A DNA stretch of 34,074 nucleotides from positions 1 through 34,074 of the forward strand of contig JAAELL010000438.1 of assembly GCA_024226735.1 (NCBI GenBank). Reading direction: 5' to 3'. A program made the position numbers and the translations under genes. A model generated the notes under the pieces. It saw only the letters and a list, made by a program, of their open reading frames with translations. It was not told the DNA's origin and did no database searches. Below are positions 1-7,915 of the stretch, piece by piece (position 1 is the stretch's first letter; each line of letters opens with the position of its first letter). This DNA comes from a bacterium. Lineage in GTDB: Bacteria; Planctomycetota; UBA1135; GCA-002686595.

Positions 1-9
1 ATTTTGGTC

Positions 10-139
10 GGTGCGTACGCGTTCGCTGCAAGGCACAGCGACGACGCGACTTCGCTGCAAGTCTCGGAGGAGGCGCAACGCAGCAGCGGGCGGGTACGGG
101 CCGACCAAAATGCCGCACAAGAGTGACTCACACCACTAG
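10..139 (+). repeat. Left arm of 130-bp inverted repeat at window ends
   Basis: This segment is the reverse complement of 33940-34069 with one mismatch (A at 35 against C at 34044, which would pair with G). The match stops abruptly after ACTAG at 139. Within this copy, bases 1-11 (ATTTTGGTCGG) are the exact inverted repeat of 101-111 (CCGACCAAAAT), so 1-111 looks like a small element with 11-bp terminal inverted repeats. The 11-mer TTCGCTGCAAG occurs twice inside it (22-32 and 51-61). There is no coding potential. A dispersed MITE-like or palindromic intergenic element is the simplest reading; the coincidence with both window ends suggests that an assembler stopped at it. Whether it is mobile is not shown. 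Confidence 0.85.
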
Positions 140-275
140 CGTACCCGGGTGGGGAGCGGCTCGGCCAGAGTGAGCTCGGGCTGTGCCGCTCGACGCGCAG
201 CGCTCGTGGCCACTCGTGCCGACGCGCGCGCGTGGCTCTGATGAACCTCATGCCGATCGCAACAAGGCCGTCTAA

Positions 276-425
276 GGCCTGCTGCACACCGTGGAAGCCT
301 GGCCGGGGGACGCGCCGGCCATCGATGAAGCGGCGGGCGACACGCTGCGGGCGATCGCGGAGGACAGCATCCTCTTCAACGTGCGCGACCCGGCGCGCGA
401 GCTGATCACCTTGCTCGATGAGTAG
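276..425 (+). pseudogene. Coding-like C-terminal remnant, unidentified
   Basis: Reading codons in phase with a TAG stop at 423-425 gives about 49 residues of balanced composition, beginning G-L-L-H-T-V-E-A-W and ending E-L-I-T-L-L-D-E. An in-frame TAA lies at 273-275 and no start codon with a ribosome site precedes it. It may be the tail of a gene whose front was lost next to the terminal repeat. No family is recognised. The rest of 140-464 shows nothing else that can be supported. Confidence 0.25.
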
Positions 426-464
426 GCGGCGCACGAATCGTGGCGGCGGGGCTACCATGCCCCG

Positions 465-1485
465 ATGTGCATCGCGACCGTCACCACCGTTCTCGCCGCG
501 GGTCTGCCGCTCCTCGCGCAGGATTCGCGCGCGGCGGCGGACGTCCTGGAGGGGCTGCGCCCCGATCACCCGCGCCTGGTCCTGAGCGACGAACGCGTCC
601 GTGAGATCGGTGCCCTGAGCGAGTCCGACGAGCTGCTGCGAACGTCGATCCAAAAGGTGCTCGAGAGAGCCGAGCGGCTGGCCGTGGCCGAGCCCCTCGT
701 CTACCAGAAGCGCGGGCCGAGGCTCCTGCACGTCAGCCGCGCCTGTCTCGACCGCGTCTACGCGCTGGGGCTGGCGTGGCGCCTGACCGGGGAGCGCAAG
801 CACGCGGAGGCCGTGGAGAAGCTGCTCCTGACGGTGTGCGCCTTCCTTCGAGCTCGAGGCCCTTGGCGTGCGCTGGGCGCGCGACCTGGGCTCGGACGAC
901 TACAACCTCCCGGGCTACTGGAAAAGCGGGCAGGGAGGTCGGCGCTGGAGCTACTACCGGCTGAACTCGCACAGCCACAACGTGCTGTTGTTCGACGATG
1001 GTGATCAGGCCGTGGCCGGTCGGGCCGAGTTCACGGCCTTCGAGTCGGAAGCCGACGCCGCGCACGCGATCCTCGAGATCGACGGCGCCTGGCCCGGGCT
1101 CGTGGAGAGCCTGCAGCGCGGCGTGTCGCTCGTCGACGGCCGCTCTGCGCTGGTGGTCCAGGACGAGTTCGAGCTAAGGAAGAGGGCGCAGGTCCTCTGG
1201 GGCATGACGACCGACGCGACGATCGACGTCACCGGCTCCCGTGCGGTCCTGCGGCAGGACGGCGAAAGTCTGATGGCGGAGATCCAGTCGCCCACGGGCG
1301 CGGTCTTCGAGGTGGAGAGCGCCGAGCGAGCGGCACCGGAGAAACGCAACCGCGGCGTCCGCAGGCTCGTGGTCCGCGGCGAGATGGGGCCGGGGCCGGG
1401 CCGCATCCGGATCCTGTTCCATCCCCTGCCCGTGGAGTCGCGCCCACGCGTTGGAATCGAGCCCGTGCCCTTGTCCGATTGGTGA
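465..1485 (+). pseudogene. Heparinase II/III family lyase, internally deleted and frameshifted
   Basis: The first frame (ATG at 465) gives a signal-peptide-like start, then H-P-R-L-V-L-S-D-E-R and a helical stretch ending L-L-T-V-C-A-F near 846, as in the N-terminal alpha-toroid region of heparinase II/III-type polysaccharide lyases. From about 848 a different frame continues with F-E-L-E-A-L-G-V-R-W-A-R-D-L-G, then the typical L-N-S-H-S-H-N, and runs to TGA at 1485 as the C-terminal beta-sandwich. The intact family has several hundred residues between these blocks, so an internal deletion of roughly a kilobase joined the two halves out of frame near 843-850. The intact protein would be a secreted lyase of acidic polysaccharides. 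As it stands the gene cannot make a functional enzyme. It converges on the kinase gene, with a 19-bp gap. Confidence 0.8.
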
Positions 1486-1504
1486 GCCGTACAGCGGCAG
1501 GTAG

Positions 1505-3706
1505 CTACGACCGTGAAGGGGAGCGCCCGTGCCCTTGCGCAGTCCGCGCTCGACGCGCACCGAGGCGGAAGCTCAGAAGGACCAGCGTGGCTCCGCCGAT
1601 GACGACCGCACCCGACCAGGCCCAGAGACCGTCGAGGTGCCTCTGCGACACGCCACCGATCGAGAGGGGAAGCACGATCGCGGACGGGAGCACGAGCGAG
1701 TTGCTGTGCAGGGCGAGCCCCATCAGGAGGAAGCCCACGCAGACCGAGACCAGCAGCACTTCGTAGATCCCAGCTTCCTCCGCGGCCAAGGCGGACAGCC
1801 CGCCGGTGGTGAGGATGAACCCCACGAAGAAGGCGGTGCCCGCAGCTCCTCCAGGGAGGAAAGCGCCGCGACGGTTGGCGACAAGACCGGCGACGACGAA
1901 GCCCAAGCCGTGGAGCAGATGGGCCCACGCCTTCTCGTTGAGCCCCACGTCACCGCCAGCGAGGGACAGCGGCAAGCCTTCACTGGCGTACACGATCGCG
2001 GTGATGACGAGTCCCAAGAATCCCAGACTGTAGAACGGCCGAGCCCGATCACGTTTCCATCTGCGATCGAAAGGAATGCCTGCAGCGATCATCGCCAGCG
2101 AGCCCAGACCCGCGACCAACCAGCGCACGGCGAGAGGGAGCTCGCGCCAGCCCGCGAGCTGGGCCATGGGCAGCAGGCCCCCGCAGGCGGCGAAACAGAA
2201 GATCCAGACGAAGACCGCGGAGCGCGTCCGCCGGTAGGCCAGGACAGCGCAGGCGAAGCTCACCGCGGTCGTGAGGAGCAGCTTCCAGTCGAGCAGGTGC
2301 GCCCCCTCGTGCACCCAGGCCGGTTCATCCTCCACGGGGAGCCACATGCGGCCGGGGACCACGGGGTGGAGCACTCCCTGATCATCGATCACGGTACGGA
2401 GGGCGGGCACGAGGTCGGCGCAGGCGAATGCCAAAGGGGTCGCCAGCAGCACGGCGCCGGTGAGACAGGCCGCGCCGCGCCTGCGGTCCAAGACGCGCCA
2501 GCGCTTTAGACCGATGGTCGTCAGCAGGAGCAGGGGAATCGCGGGCAGTGCGAGCCGGCCGCCCCATCCCAACTCGACCCAGGCCAATGCCTGGAGCAGC
2601 ACGGGGCCGAAGACGATGACCACGATTCCGGCCAGGAGCAGGAGGTTGGGCACCGACGTGAGCACACCACGCAGGAATCCCCGCTCCTCCTCGTCGAGGT
2701 GCTCGTAGGCATGCTGGAGGGAGGCACGTTGCCTCTCGTCGAGCAGGCCCTGCTGCTCCCACTCGGAGTGCTCCGCGAGGTGCCGTCCGATCTTGTGACG
2801 CAGGAGGCTGCGCGAGCGCTCGGGCAAGGCCTGCACGAGATCGCCCGCGAGGAATCGATCGAGATCGCGCCGCATCTCCGCGGCGGACTGAAAGCGGTCG
2901 GCTGGAGCTCTCTCCATGGCCTTGAGGCAGACTGCCTGCAACGGCCGGGGGACCTCGGGGCGGAGCGCGCGGAGCGGAGGCGGATCGTCTTCGCGGATGG
3001 CCCGCAGCTTCTCGCCAAGCTCCTCGGCGGGGAAGGGGAGGCGGCCCGTCAGCGTACGGTAGAGCGTCACGCCCAGGGCGTAGACATCCGAGGTCGGTGA
3101 GTGTCTGACGCCCTCGAGGAGCTCCGGCGCGAGGTAGTCCGGCGTTCCGACGATGCCCTCCTCGGCGCCCTCCTGCGCGCCGGACAGCGTCCGTGCAGAC
3201 AGCCCGAAGTCCACCAGGACGGGCCGGCCAGAGCGGTCCACCAGGATGTTCGCCGGCTTCACATCGCGGTGCAGGACGCCTCCCCGGTGAGCGGCGTCGA
3301 GGGCGTCGGCGACGCTCCGGAACACCGACGCGACCTCGGTCGCAGAGGCCTCGGCGAGATGCCGTTCGACGGTCTCCCCCTCCACGAGACGCATCACGTA
3401 GTAGGGCCCGGCCTCCGTCTCGCCCGTGTAGTGCACGGGGACGATACAGGGGTGGTCGAACTGCGCCAGGATGTGTGCCTCCCGGGCGAACTGTGCGCGC
3501 AGCGCCGTCGTCTCCGGGAGGCCCACGCGCAAGGTCTTCACCGCTACGGGACGCTCGAGATCGTCCTGCCATGCCCGGAAGACGGTGCCCATCCCACCAC
3601 TCTCCAGGCGCGTGACGTCGCTCAGGCCTGGAAAGATGGGAGCCCCGCCCGGGTGCTCCTCGGCCTCAGGTCGGCGCGGCTCCGGCTTCAAGTGCTCACC
3701 CCTCAT
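1505..3706 (-). CDS. Ser/Thr protein kinase with polytopic membrane domain
   Basis: 733 residues. The N-terminal 290 are a bacterial Hanks-type (PknB-like) kinase: nucleotide loop S-G-G-M-G-T-V-F near 36-43 (the first glycine of G-x-G-x-x-G is replaced), ATP lysine K57 in V-A-V-K, glutamate E76, catalytic loop H-R-D-V-K-P-A-N at 146-153 with D148, D-F-G at 166-168 and A-P-E at 193-195. A basic and acidic linker follows, then from about residue 345 to 720 roughly ten hydrophobic segments, which would anchor the kinase in the inner membrane. Kinases with long membrane tails are common in Planctomycetota. The ATG at 3706 overlaps the end of the TetR gene by 11 bp, so the two are probably cotranscribed. 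The substrate and signal are unknown. Confidence 0.9.
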   Translation of the reverse strand: MRGEHLKPEPRRPEAEEHPGGAPIFPGLSDVTRLESGGMGTVFRAWQDDLERPVAVKTLRVGLPETTALRAQFAREAHILAQFDHPCIVPVHYTGETEAGPYYVMRLVEGETVERHLAEASATEVASVFRSVADALDAAHRGGVLHRDVKPANILVDRSGRPVLVDFGLSARTLSGAQEGAEEGIVGTPDYLAPELLEGVRHSPTSDVYALGVTLYRTLTGRLPFPAEELGEKLRAIREDDPPPLRALRPEVPRPLQAVCLKAMERAPADRFQSAAEMRRDLDRFLAGDLVQALPERSRSLLRHKIGRHLAEHSEWEQQGLLDERQRASLQHAYEHLDEEERGFLRGVLTSVPNLLLLAGIVVIVFGPVLLQALAWVELGWGGRLALPAIPLLLLTTIGLKRWRVLDRRRGAACLTGAVLLATPLAFACADLVPALRTVIDDQGVLHPVVPGRMWLPVEDEPAWVHEGAHLLDWKLLLTTAVSFACAVLAYRRTRSAVFVWIFCFAACGGLLPMAQLAGWRELPLAVRWLVAGLGSLAMIAAGIPFDRRWKRDRARPFYSLGFLGLVITAIVYASEGLPLSLAGGDVGLNEKAWAHLLHGLGFVVAGLVANRRGAFLPGGAAGTAFFVGFILTTGGLSALAAEEAGIYEVLLVSVCVGFLLMGLALHSNSLVLPSAIVLPLSIGGVSQRHLDGLWAWSGAVVIGGATLVLLSFRLGARRARTAQGHGRSPSRS

Positions 3707-4295
3707 CCGCCCAGTCCCTCAGGAGCGCGCGGCCGACCTCCCCGACGAGTCGCTTGCGGGCGCGGACGGAGAGGAGGCCGAGCTCCCGGCCGATGTTCGC
3801 CACGGTTCCCAGCCCTACGATGGCCCAGGCGACCAGCCCGGGGTCGGTGACCGCGGGCACGGCGACGCCATCGTGGTGGGCCTTCACCTGCTTGCGGACA
3901 AAGTGCTGGAATCGACCGTAGAGGCGCCTCATGGCCTCCGCGATCTCGGGGTCGTCGGTCTCGGACAGACCGGCGAAGACGATCCGGTAGAGGCCGAATT
4001 CCCCCTGGTGAGTCGACTCGTAGTCCAGGATGAGCTCGGCCGGGCTGACCCGGTCGTCGGCTCGCGCCAGGAGCTCGTTCCAGGTCTTCTCGGAGAGCTG
4101 ATAGACGTAGTCCAGGGCGGCGACGAACATCGCCCGTTTGTCGGGCCACAGCCGGTACAGGATGTTCTCACGCACGCCGCAGCGCTCGCCGAGCTCGGCC
4201 GTGGTCGTCCGACGATAGCCGAATTCGGCGAACGTGTGAGCGAGGACGGGGACGAGCTCGAGACGGCGCTCGGGGCTCTGGTTGGGTCGCGACAC
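3696..4295 (-). CDS. TetR/AcrR family transcriptional regulator
   Basis: 199 residues. The N-terminal helix-turn-helix spans about residues 12-58, with R-R-T-T-T-A-E-L-G-E-R-C-G-V followed by the recognition helix ending L-Y-R-L-W-P-D-K, the usual TetR pattern (Y-x-x-F/W-x-x-K). The C-terminal alpha-helical ligand domain is not assignable to a subfamily. The start is a GTG at 4295, 7 bp after the stop of the OmpH-like gene, and the end overlaps the kinase gene by 11 bp, which suggests a three-gene unit. The inverted repeat GTAAGTG-TG-CACTTAC upstream of the first gene (4969-4984) is a plausible operator for this protein, giving autoregulation. The effector is not predictable from the sequence. 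Confidence 0.9.
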   Translation of the reverse strand: MSRPNQSPERRLELVPVLAHTFAEFGYRRTTTAELGERCGVRENILYRLWPDKRAMFVAALDYVYQLSEKTWNELLARADDRVSPAELILDYESTHQGEFGLYRIVFAGLSETDDPEIAEAMRRLYGRFQHFVRKQVKAHHDGVAVPAVTDPGLVAWAIVGLGTVANIGRELGLLSVRARKRLVGEVGRALLRDWADEG

Positions 4296-4302
4296 GTACG
4301 CT

Positions 4303-4851
4303 CTAGTGGTCGTGCTCGATCTCGTCGAGGGGGACCGGATCGGTCTCCATGGTCGACTGGATCATCTTCAGCGTGCGCTCGTCCGGGTCGAACTCGGCCG
4401 CGATCAGGCCCGTGACGTCGACGAACTTTGCCCCGGGGCTGCGGTAGGTCAAGGTCCACTTCGAGACGATCACGTCCACTCCCGCCTTCGCGGCGATGCC
4501 CGGAAGCTCGTCCTCGATCCGTGCGAGGATGTCGGCCACCGGAGCCGTTCCGAACCCCTGCTCGTGGAGCCGCTTTTGCATGGCCGGCCCCAGGGCTTCG
4601 AGTTGCGCGACGAGCTCCTCGTCTCCGGCCGCCTTGGCCCGCTCGAGGATCCGCTCGACATCCGCCTTCTGCGCGATCAGGTAGTCCCTGAATCCAGGCG
4701 ACTGGACATGTGCCACGGCGATCGCTCGCGAATCGAACGTCCCCACGACGACCGTCGGGTTCTCGCGCGTCGTGGTCGTGTTCTGGGCGCTCAGCGTCAG
4801 CACGAGGAATCCTCCAAGGAGCGTTCCGATGCTTGCATTCAGCTTCTTCAT
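4303..4851 (-). CDS. Secreted OmpH/Skp-like protein
   Basis: 182 residues with a Sec signal peptide (M-K-K-L-N then a hydrophobic core ending S-A-Q near residue 23). The mature part opens with a short beta-strand (V-V-V-G-T-F-D-S-R) followed by a charged helical region at about 55-110 rich in K, E and A, the layout of the periplasmic chaperone Skp/OmpH family, and closes with an acidic tail ending E-H-D-H. The similarity is at the level of architecture only and the role is unproven. The ATG at 4851 has GGAGA six bases upstream. It is the first gene of a minus-strand unit with the TetR and kinase genes, which may link it to envelope status. Confidence 0.6.
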   Translation of the reverse strand: MKKLNASIGTLLGGFLVLTLSAQNTTTTRENPTVVVGTFDSRAIAVAHVQSPGFRDYLIAQKADVERILERAKAAGDEELVAQLEALGPAMQKRLHEQGFGTAPVADILARIEDELPGIAAKAGVDVIVSKWTLTYRSPGAKFVDVTGLIAAEFDPDERTLKMIQSTMETDPVPLDEIEHDH

Positions 4852-4968
4852 GTTCGTTCTCCGTTTTTGAGAGGGTCTGAGATGGCCCGTCGCCGGGCGA
4901 CCTCCTCGATCGCGGGCCGGCGCCGCCGCGGCGAGCCGCGTGCAGGCGTGGCCCGTCTCGCGTCAATA

Positions 4969-4984
4969 GTAAGTGTGCACTTAC
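4969..4984. promoter_or_regulatory. Candidate TetR operator (inverted repeat)
   Basis: GTAAGTGTGCACTTAC is two perfect 7-bp arms (GTAAGTG/CACTTAC) around a 2-bp centre, the size and symmetry of TetR-family operators. It lies 118 bp upstream of the first gene of the OmpH-like/TetR/kinase unit. On the minus strand a TTGACT hexamer stands just upstream (4993-4998) and a TACTAT just downstream; their 22-bp spacing is longer than ideal for a sigma-70 promoter. Binding by the adjacent TetR protein is inferred from proximity. Apart from this and the hairpin at 5213-5238, the 4852-5312 gap shows nothing I can support. Confidence 0.55.
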
Positions 4985-5212
4985 ATTTGGATCAGTCAAG
5001 TAGGAATCTCGTCCGCGCAGCACGTTCGATCGCACCCGAGCGCCATCCCCCTTCGCCGCATCCTCCACAAGGTGCCACCTGGGAAGCCTGACCCTTACGA
5101 GAACGCCCCTTGGCTCCTCGGCCCGAGTAGGCCGCTGCCACCCTTCGAGCGGTTGATGCCCCCGGATGGTTGCGTCCGGACGTCGGTTTCCGAGCTGCGG
5201 CACCGCACTCCA

Positions 5213-5238
5213 GGGGGTACGGTGTCAGGCACACCCCC
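5213..5238. repeat. REP-like hairpin
   Basis: The 26 bp contain GGGGGT paired with ACCCCC, an inner GTG-TCAGG-CAC stem-loop and a small bulge on the left arm. A G-rich arm with a GTGTCAGGCAC core resembles REP-type palindromes associated with RAYT (IS200-like) transposases in many bacteria. Only one copy was noticed in the window and no RAYT gene is present. It sits about 75 bp upstream of the homocysteine methyltransferase and could alternatively act in the leader of that mRNA. Confidence 0.35.
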
Positions 5239-5312
5239 CGCCCACATGATCGACTACGCCCTGGAGCCGCCCGATCTTGCGCGACCTGCGCCCTGCTCTG
5301 CACACCCGGCCC

Positions 5313-6230
5313 ATGACGACCTCCCTGCTCGATGCACTGGCAGAACGCGTCCTCCTCATCGACGGCGCGATGGGGACGCAGCTGCAGCTGGCGGGCCTGG
5401 AGCCGGGTGAGTGCGGCGAGGCGTGGAACCTGGAGCGACCCGAGCGGGTGCTCGAGATCCAGCGCACCTACGTGGCGGCCGGCTCGGACTGTCTGCTCAC
5501 GAACACCTTCGGCGCTTCGCGCCTCGTGCTCGAGCGCCACGGGCGGGGCGCCGAGGCGAGCGCGATCAACCGCGCCGGCGCGGAGCTCGCGCGCGAGGCC
5601 TTCGGCGAGCGAACGGGCTTCGTGCTGGGCGACGTCGGCCCCTTCGGCGGCCTGCTCGAGCCCCTCGGCGAGGTGCCGGGCAAAGAGGTCCGGCGAGCCT
5701 TCGGCGAGCAGGCCCGGGCCCTGGTCGAGGGCGGCGTCGACGCGATCCTGGTCGAGACCCAGACCTCCCTCGAGGAGCTGGGGCTGGGAATCGCGGCCGC
5801 CCAGGAGGCCGGCGCCCCGTGCGTGATCGGCTCGGTGGCCTTCGACCTGACCCACGGCGGAAGCGACTACCACACCATGATGGGCGTCTCTCCCGAACAA
5901 GCGGCCGAGCTCATGCAATCCGCCGGGGCCGACGTGGTCGGACTCAACTGCGGGACGAAGATCGACATGCGGCACGCGCGCGCGATCCTCGAGCGCTACC
6001 GCACCGCTTGCGACCTTCCCACCCTGGCCCAGCCCAACGCGGGCCAGCCCGAGCTCGAGGGCCGGCAGATCGTCTACCGCCTGGAGCCCGAGGCGATGGC
6101 CGCGGGAGTCCCCGGGCTGATCGACGCCGGCGCGCGGCTGATCGGTGGCTGCTGCGGCAGCACGCCGCGCCACATCGAGAGCTTCCGCGCCGCCATCGAC
6201 CGGGATGCGCTGGCGGGGGAGCGCGCATGA
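5313..6230 (+). CDS. Homocysteine S-methyltransferase family protein
   Basis: 305 residues forming a single (beta/alpha)8 homocysteine-binding domain like the N-terminal module of MetH and like BHMT/MmuM. The start shows D-G-A-M-G-T-Q-L (17-24). The three zinc cysteines are present: C213 in G-L-N-C-G and C280-C281 in G-G-C-C-G-S-T. Such enzymes move a methyl group to homocysteine to form methionine; without folate- or B12-binding domains the donor could be S-methylmethionine, betaine, or a partner corrinoid protein, and the sequence does not decide. The ATG at 5313 is chosen over an in-frame TTG at 5277 because the domain begins directly after it. The stop overlaps the next start (ATGA at 6227-6230), so the two genes are translationally coupled. 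Confidence 0.88.
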   Translation: MTTSLLDALAERVLLIDGAMGTQLQLAGLEPGECGEAWNLERPERVLEIQRTYVAAGSDCLLTNTFGASRLVLERHGRGAEASAINRAGAELAREAFGERTGFVLGDVGPFGGLLEPLGEVPGKEVRRAFGEQARALVEGGVDAILVETQTSLEELGLGIAAAQEAGAPCVIGSVAFDLTHGGSDYHTMMGVSPEQAAELMQSAGADVVGLNCGTKIDMRHARAILERYRTACDLPTLAQPNAGQPELEGRQIVYRLEPEAMAAGVPGLIDAGARLIGGCCGSTPRHIESFRAAIDRDALAGERA

Positions 6231-6506
6231 AGATCCGGCTCGCGGAGGAAAACCTGGCGGTCGAGGGGCTATTGCCCCCCCACGGCGCGCGACGGATCGA
6301 AGCTGGGCGTCAACTACGTGGACGCCTACCTCGGCGTTCTGGAGGGGGCTCGTCTCGGGGACGGTAGCGAGGTCTCTTGCAAGCGTCGCGGACTGGAGCT
6401 CACCCTGACCGTGGGCGAGCGCAAGGGCGAGGCGCTCCTGCGCCGCCAAGCCCACGTTGTCGGCCCCGGCGGCTCGGTGACCGGCGCGGTATTCACGCCT
6501 TACTGA
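6227..6506 (+). pseudogene. Small gene frameshifted at a C7 tract, unknown function
   Basis: The ATG at 6227 overlaps the methyltransferase stop as ATGA and opens M-K-I-R-L-A-E-E-N-L-A-V. At 6275-6281 there is a run of seven C. Reading continues sensibly only in another frame (T-A-R-D-G-S-K-L-G-V-N-Y-V-D to a TGA at 6506). With six C the gene would encode about 93 residues ending A-V-F-T-P-Y. So either the tract carries a one-base error, or the gene is freshly broken or slippage-controlled. The protein is not recognised; coupling to the methyltransferase suggests a related job. Its 3' end overlaps the convergent secreted-protein gene by 7 bp. Confidence 0.55.
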
Positions 6507-7606
6507 AAAGCGATCCTCAAGGCCTCAGTGAAGTTCGACGTCGAGGTCGGGTTCTGGTCGCGGTACCAGCCCTGGAAGTTCCACGTCTCGCCGGGCTGAA
6601 CGGCGACGGGTGGGGTGAGCGGAATGGCGCTCAGATCCACTGGGAGCGTGAACCGTCCGGCTGGGCCCGACGACTGGACGTCCCGGTTGAACCTCGCGAC
6701 CTGACCCGTGAGGCAGAGGTTGCCCTGACTTCCGCCCGGGTTCGGAATGAAGCCCGAGGTGGACGAGGCGAGGAAGTAGCCGAACTGGTTGGGGGGCAGG
6801 GAGTCCGCCTCCAGTCGAACCGCGTTGTGGGACACATTGGTGTGGCCGTAGGCCGAGATCGTCGCGCCCGATCCCGTCGAGTTCGGAACGGCGGGCAGGC
6901 AGTGGGCCGTCCCGATGGGATCGAGGCCCCGGAACTCCACCTTGTGAAAACGCGCGCGCGCCGTTCCCGCCCACTCGAGGGTCCCCCACACCAACCCGTA
7001 CGTCCACGTGCCGATGGCAGCGAACTCTCCCAGGGGGCCTAGCGAGACTCCGTCGTAGAAGAACTCGGCGTCCGAGTACGGCGCCGGATTGGTCTTGCGA
7101 ATCGCGAACGTGTGGTGCTGACCGTCCAGCGCTCCCGGGCAGTCGTACACCTCGCCCGCGTGGAGCCCCAAGACCCGCAGCGTGTTTCCGACGATCTGGA
7201 AGCGCACCCGATAGCCCGTGTCCCCGAAGGTGAACCCTGTGTTGATCTCGATGAACAACACGGGGCTCGAGCCCGCCGTCACGCGCATGGTCGCGACGTA
7301 CTCCCAGGTCCCGTTCGCGATGGCGTCGAAGCTGAGCGTGTCGAGGTTGTACTTCGCGTACGAGTCCTGGGCCGGTCCGTTGTCCGCGATCTCCCAGACG
7401 TTGAGACCGGTGCCGGGGTCCGGGGAAACCGGGGTCAAGTTGATGCCGGAGCCGTCGGTCCAGAGTTGCCAGCCTTGAGTCTGGGGGTCGGGGGCCACCG
7501 CGGGGTCGCCGGCGACGCCGGCATCGTAGACGGGGACCTGCGCACCGATCGGCGTGCAGAGCACGCCGATCACGAACGCGAGCCGTAGCGACTGATGCTT
7601 GTTCAT
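6500..7606 (-). CDS. Secreted beta-sandwich protein with planctomycete C-terminal domain
   Basis: 368 residues. A Sec signal peptide occupies 1-22 (cleavage after I-G-A). Residues of about 35-230 look like a concanavalin A/LamG-type jelly roll (alternating beta pattern, F-F-Y-D-G-V-S-L-G near the end). From about 236 a separate domain begins C-L-P-A-V-P-N-S-T-G-S-G-A and ends N-F-T-E-A-L-R-I-A-F at the C-terminus; domains of this pattern are frequent in secreted proteins of some marine planctomycetes, where their role is unknown. The protein is probably extracellular or cell-surface, possibly carbohydrate-binding, but no ligand residues can be assigned. A short relative of the last residues reappears at 32707-32823. 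Confidence 0.8.
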   Translation of the reverse strand: MNKHQSLRLAFVIGVLCTPIGAQVPVYDAGVAGDPAVAPDPQTQGWQLWTDGSGINLTPVSPDPGTGLNVWEIADNGPAQDSYAKYNLDTLSFDAIANGTWEYVATMRVTAGSSPVLFIEINTGFTFGDTGYRVRFQIVGNTLRVLGLHAGEVYDCPGALDGQHHTFAIRKTNPAPYSDAEFFYDGVSLGPLGEFAAIGTWTYGLVWGTLEWAGTARARFHKVEFRGLDPIGTAHCLPAVPNSTGSGATISAYGHTNVSHNAVRLEADSLPPNQFGYFLASSTSGFIPNPGGSQGNLCLTGQVARFNRDVQSSGPAGRFTLPVDLSAIPLTPPVAVQPGETWNFQGWYRDQNPTSTSNFTEALRIAFQ

Positions 7607-7718
7607 GGCCGTTCCTTTGATGGGTACTGCTCATCCGTTACGACCCCACCGAGGGCGAATCGTCACGGCTTCGTTCAGCGTCATCAGCTCGATCTCGGTG
7701 AGCATGCATGAGTGGTAG

Positions 7719-7817
7719 CGGTGGCAGGGACGCTACATGCCATCACTCTCACTGGCGCTCTTGATCGCGAGCGTGTTCGAACGGCCGGTCGAGGAGGTGT
7801 TCACGCTCCGCGTGTGA
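7719..7817 (+). pseudogene. Remnant of XRE-type (Cro/CI-like) HTH regulator
   Basis: In phase with a TGA at 7815-7817 the sequence reads G-R-Y-M-P-S-L-S-L-A-L-L-I-A-S-V-F, then P-V-E-E-V-F-T-L. This is the C-terminal half of small XRE regulators, whose family pattern is E-x-G-R-Y-x-P-S-L-x-L-A-x-x-I-A-x-V-F with V-E-E-V-F. An in-frame TAG lies at 7716-7718 and no N-terminal DNA-binding half precedes it in any frame that I can see, so only a fragment remains. The flanking 7607-7915 region otherwise holds a weak hairpin and no convincing gene. Confidence 0.6.
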
Positions 7818-7875
7818 TGTGGGGACGTTCCAGGACCCGCTCCTACACCAAGGGAGCCTCTCTCATGATTCGCAT

Positions 7876-7893
7876 CCCCACAGACTCGTGGGG
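7876..7893 (-). terminator. Weak hairpin after the Gfo/Idh/MocA gene
   Basis: CCCCAC-AGACTC-GTGGGG forms a 6-bp perfect stem with a 6-base loop, 22 bp beyond the stop of the minus-strand oxidoreductase gene. No T-run follows on either strand, so intrinsic termination is uncertain. Confidence 0.25.
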
Positions 7894-7915
7894 CGTGTAG
7901 CCCTGATGCCGACGA

